A DNA stretch of 30,353 nt, taken from assembly GCA_015146655.1 (NCBI GenBank), contig VKHL01000235.1, forward strand, positions 1 to 30,353, read 5' to 3'. The notes under the pieces were generated by a model. The model searched no databases. It was not told where the DNA came from and worked only from the letters and a program-made list of their open reading frames with translations. Origin of the DNA: Ochromonas danica. Its lineage: Eukaryota > Sar > Chrysophyceae > Chromulinales > Chromulinaceae. A program made the position numbers and the translations under genes. This document shows positions 26,743 through 30,353 of the stretch, piece after piece; the stretch's first letter is position 1, and every line of letters begins with the position of its first letter.

Positions 26743-29700
26743 ATGCGTAAGAGAGGAGCAGCTGATCCGACAGTTCTAGCAGAGGTTGTCATAGAAGGGA
26801 GAAGAGAGAGAGAGGAACAGGCTGAGGCACAGATCGCGGCGCTCAGCTGTGAGATCTCATTGGATGCCGTGCGAATTGGATTGAAGAACACTGTGAGTGA
26901 CAGTGACTGACTGTGAGGCATGGCGTTCTCTCACACAGTGTTGACATGGTGTTGTTACAGGTACTTGGCTTGCGCAAGCCACCAAAGTCGAAGTATCAGT
27001 ACAACAAAGAGAGAAAGAGAGATTTCCGCATGAACAAAGCAACCTCTGCTGCCAAACAAGAGAAAGTCAGTCTACCTGTCTAACTACCGGCCTATGTGTC
27101 TACCTACCTACCTGCCTGTGTACCTGTCCGCCTGTCTATCTACAGTACCTAACTACACCTAATTACCTACTATACCTACTACACCTACTGTACCTACCTA
27201 CTTACCTACTGTAGCTACTACACCTACTGTACCTACCTACTTACCTACTATACCTACTACACCTACTGTACCTACCTAATTACCTACTATACCTACTACA
27301 CCTACTGTACCTACCTACTTACCTACTGTAGCTACTACACCTACTGTACCTACCTACTTACCTACTATACCTACTACACCTACTGTACCTACCTAATTAC
27401 CTACTATACCTACTACACCTACTGTACCTACCTACTTACCTACTGTAGCTACTACACCTACTGTACCTACCTACTTACCTACTATACCTACTACACCTAC
27501 TGTACCTACCTAATTACCTACTATACCTACTACACCTACTGTACCTACCTACTTACCTACTGTAGCTACTACACCTACTGTACCTACCTACTTACCTACT
27601 ATACCTACTACACCTACTGTACCTACCTAATTACCTACTATACCTACTACACCTACTGTACCTACCTACTTACCTACTGTAGCTACTACACCTACTGTAC
27701 CTACCTACTTACCTACTGTAGCTACTACACCTACTGTACCTACCTAATTACCTACTGTAGCTACTACACCTACTGTACCTACCTACTTACCTACTGTAGC
27801 TACTACACCTACTACACCTACCTACTTACCTACTGTAGCTACTACACCTACTGTACCTACCTGTCTACCTGCATAGATTATGCCCTAGACCTTTGTAACT
27901 AACTCTTCTGCTAACTGTCTCTCTCTCTCTAGACTGGCTTTGACCTCGCAGCAGAAGAGTTGGAGCGCACAGGGAAGGTCTCCTACCACTTGCTCGAGAC
28001 TGACCCGCCAGCCTTCTACCGCAACTACCAACACCAAGTCTACCAAACCTCTCTCAAGCAAATTCATCGTAGCTTTCCCAGCTTTCGAAACATTCAAAAG
28101 CTTGACTTCAGTCAACAACTCTTAGGAGACGAGCGCTTGGACTCTCTCTGCGACGCATTGAGAGGCAATCCTACCCTTTCCTCTCTCAACCTCTCAGGGA
28201 ACAAATTGACTGATCAAGGACTACTTAGCTTGGCAAGAGTACAAAGATCTCTCAGCAATCTGAAAATGTTGAACTTGTCATGGAATGTGTTTGGAGATAA
28301 AGGAGTGAGTGACCTCATGCATCGCGATGCCTACTCACCTTCCCTACTGGACCTCGACCTCTCATACAACCACCTCACTGCCAAGACAGCTTATCACCTG
28401 GGCATGATCTTTCAACCTGACTGTCACTCTGTCTTGTCTGCTCTTCGACTAGGTGGGGTAGTGGGCAGGGAGGGATGGGGGGACCATTGCCTGCAAGTCC
28501 TCATACACCTTCTCACTCAAGGAGATCTCTCTCGATTAGCTCTTCTCCATATACCAGACTTTGCTATTAGTGATGAAGGATGGAAGAGTCTATTAGGATG
28601 GATCGTGTCTGATCGCTTGCGAGTGAAGAGTTTGAATATCTCCAAGAATCCTCTACCTCGCCCTGCTCTTCGTAGAGCCTGGCTACAGGCTGTTCGTCTT
28701 CAATCACAGTCTATCTCTATCATAGCAACAGATTGTTGCTTTAGCAGAGAAGAGCTTCACTATCTGACCTCCATAGGTCCATGGAGGTTCACTCAGGAGG
28801 AGGAGCAGAAGGATGAGGGAATGGTGAGATGGCATCGACATGGACGATGGGAAATCACTCGAGAAGATCGTCTTCGCTTGGCTTACCTTGCTCTACAAGG
28901 ATTAAATACCTGTGAACATAGTCATCGCACTGTGAGACAAGATGTATTGAATATCTGGAGAACTGTGCATCCTCTCTCGTGGCAGTCATTCAAACAATCC
29001 TACCCTTCTGACTTGATCACCAATCTTCGTGCTGCTCTCTCGGTCAAAGGATTTGATGATTTATTCTATTTGAAAGAGACAAGACAAATGCTACTCTTTG
29101 TTAATGATGCTTGTATTGAAGCCTATAGTTTACAAGATCTGTTAGAATTCATTGAATTGTCAGTCAAAGATATCCACAGAGAACAATTACCAAAGACAAT
29201 CCAAAATTCATCTGAAATTCAAGCAGTCATTGATAATATCGAATTATCACAAGCAGAGTATGACAGATGGAAAACAAAACATACAGAAAGAATGCCAAAA
29301 TGGAGTCGATCTGCTGAACAATTATTACAAACTGCAATGAATGTACAAGAAATCATTGTTAGTACGACTCGTCCATGGTCTCGTCATTCCTCTAGACCCT
29401 CTGCTGAACAAGAGAGTTTATATTTTGCTTTAGAAGATGTTCTAGCACGAGTTATTGACTTTGCTGATATTGTACAGAATGTTATTGGTCGTGTCTATGA
29501 GATGCGACTATTAAGACTAACTCTTGCTCAATTAGCTCTTTCTAATACTGGACCATCATCATTATCATCATCGTCATCGTCATCATCAGCGACGATGACA
29601 TACAAGTCTATTCTACAGAAGAAAGTGCATTGCTATGACACAATTGGAATCATGGCATTGTTTAGTCAATATGCTTATCTGATCTATCATAAAGACAAGT

Positions 29701-29744
29701 CAGATCAAGCTGAGGCTGAGCGACAACTACAACAACAGACTTGA
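26743..29744 (+). CDS. LRR protein with N-terminal basic exons (688 aa), three exons
   Basis: Exons are 26743-26892 (50 codons), 26961-27065 (35 codons) and 27933-29744; both introns fall between codons. Start ATG 26743 gives MRKRGAADPTVLAEVVIEGR and a charged helix. Exon 2 is basic (LRKPPKSKYQYNKERKRDF). Exon 3 opens TGFDLAAEELERTGKVSYHL. From about residue 139 there are RNase-inhibitor-type leucine-rich repeats (IQKLDFSQ, LSSLNLSGNKLTDQGL, LKMLNLSWNVFGDKGV, LLDLDLSYNHLTAKTA, VKSLNISKN). The C-terminal half is helical, without a recognised domain, and has a Ser run (about nine residues) near the end. Intron 2 carries a large minisatellite. The intron 2 donor GTCAGT is weaker than usual. The role is unknown; scaffolding is plausible from the LRRs. 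Confidence 0.83.
27066..27932 (+). other. 867-nt intron 2 of the 688-aa LRR gene
   Basis: The donor GTCAGT follows AAACAAGAGAAA, and the acceptor is a run of CT followed by CTCTAG. About 700 of its 867 bases are the 39-bp minisatellite. Its first 100 bases are degenerate TACCTGCC words that probably seeded the array. Confidence 0.8.
27168..27869. repeat. 39-bp minisatellite with 117-bp higher-order repeat
   Basis: Eighteen head-to-tail 39-bp units. Three variants are seen: A opens TACTATACC and ends CTAATTACC, B opens TACTATACC and ends CTACTTACC, C opens TACTGTAGC and ends CTACTTACC. From 27168 the order is B-C-A repeated four times, then B-C, so the true period is 117 bp. After 27713 the order breaks down into an A/C hybrid, C, a variant C and a final degenerate unit. 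Units of one class look identical through unit 14. Confidence 0.95.
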
Positions 29745-29991
29745 TTATTGATACTGTACAGTACAATAGCTTTCAACCCTTCCTTACACTTTACAGTACA
29801 CAGTCCAGTCTGTAGTAAAGTGCACACTGTACCATACTATACTATACTATAGCAATTGAACGGATTAGAGTCAATGATCGAGTGTTGTCTGTAACATTAA
29901 CTCTCTTTGTAAATCTTATTAGATTAGATATGAGAGAATGCTTACTTATTATGCTACTTATTGTACACACACACACACACATACACACACA

Positions 29992-30040
<49 letters not shown>

Positions 30041-30353
30041 CCTTGGGATTGATTGATTCTAGTCATGATGACGGGGTTAGGACGATAGTTTAGGGTTATA
30101 ATCAAAATACGCAGTACATGACAGTAGAGATATCGAATATCAAGAGTATAGAAGGCTAATCAAGTCCTAATATTATTATGTACATTATAAGACATCTTTT
30201 GATGTGTAGTAGAGAGTCAACGGACAAGTAGGTAGAAAGATATATACAAAAATATGCATAAAAATATGCATATTGCAGATATACATATCTCAGGCAGAAA
30301 AGGTCAGCTAAGCATGCAAAGTTATTCAATGAAGAGATAAAGATGCATACTAT
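29745..30353. other. intergenic AT-rich tail
   Basis: No gene is seen. TACAGTA/TACTGTA words follow the LRR stop, then a CA microsatellite, then AT-rich DNA with two adjacent 12-bp copies of AAAAATATGCAT at 30248-30271. Confidence 0.8.
29965..30039. repeat. (CA)n microsatellite
   Basis: About 37 AC dinucleotides with a few T or G interruptions (ATAC twice, ACGC once). Confidence 0.95.

Noticed and set aside
27168-27869. CRISPR-like array
   Set aside because: Units are directly adjacent with no unique spacers, the host is eukaryotic, and no cas genes are near. It is a minisatellite.
29842-30105. Val/Cys-repeat protein across the CA tract
   Set aside because: It is the translation of a dinucleotide microsatellite.
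1-30353. Retroelement, Polinton or other virus-like copies
   Set aside because: No reverse transcriptase, integrase, capsid or polymerase-B-like frames and no terminal repeats were found on either strand.

Overview
The window is nuclear DNA of a unicellular eukaryote. It has GT-AG spliceosomal introns, RNA polymerase I and U3-processome genes, eukaryotic tRNA-Glu genes and the standard stop codons. HELP/WD40 and LRR coiled-coil proteins fit a lineage with cilia or a complex microtubule cytoskeleton. A Pro-Ser-Gln repeat at the left edge resembles repeats common in stramenopile surface proteins, so a stramenopile is my best guess, but no feature here fixes the lineage. Genes are dense and intron-poor. 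Intergenic DNA is AT-rich and full of simple repeats, many built on TACTGTA.

Layout. 1-343: 72-bp tandem repeat, perhaps the 3' end of a Pro/Ser-rich gene. 350-3509 (+): large P-loop NTPase reminiscent of the Crinkler/RHS class, three exons. 3554-8155 (+): 1510-aa HELP/WD40 protein, two exons, only 44 bp downstream. 8156-9369: AT-rich DNA with a tRNA-Glu(CTC). 9370-11091 (-): F-box-like/LRR protein. 11284-11355: second identical tRNA-Glu. 11862-12815 (-): secreted or type II membrane protein, perhaps glycosyltransferase-like. 13282-17047 (+): second-largest subunit of RNA polymerase I, two exons. 17263-18447 (-): PP2C phosphatase with one in-frame intron. 18714-18785 (-): third identical tRNA-Glu. 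19075-23493 (-): 1472-aa LRR protein with a WW-like module and coiled coil. 23845-24846 (+): unrecognised 217-aa protein whose first exon lies before a repeat-filled intron. 24847-25689: simple repeats and a strong hairpin. 25690-26493 (-): UTP11. 26743-29744 (+): 688-aa LRR protein whose second intron is mostly a 39-bp minisatellite with 117-bp higher-order structure. 29745-30353: AT-rich tail with a CA microsatellite.

Two genes serve ribosome biogenesis (Pol I RPA2 and UTP11); each has a pair of short direct repeats spaced 16 bp apart in its upstream region. The HELP/WD40 protein and the two LRR proteins look cytoskeletal or scaffolding by architecture. I see no operon-like functional system. 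The most distinctive items are the homogeneous intronic higher-order minisatellite, the three tRNA-Glu cassettes sharing an element about 38 bp upstream, the PP2C intron whose retention would insert 34 residues into the metal-binding motif, and the RHS/Crinkler-like NTPase.
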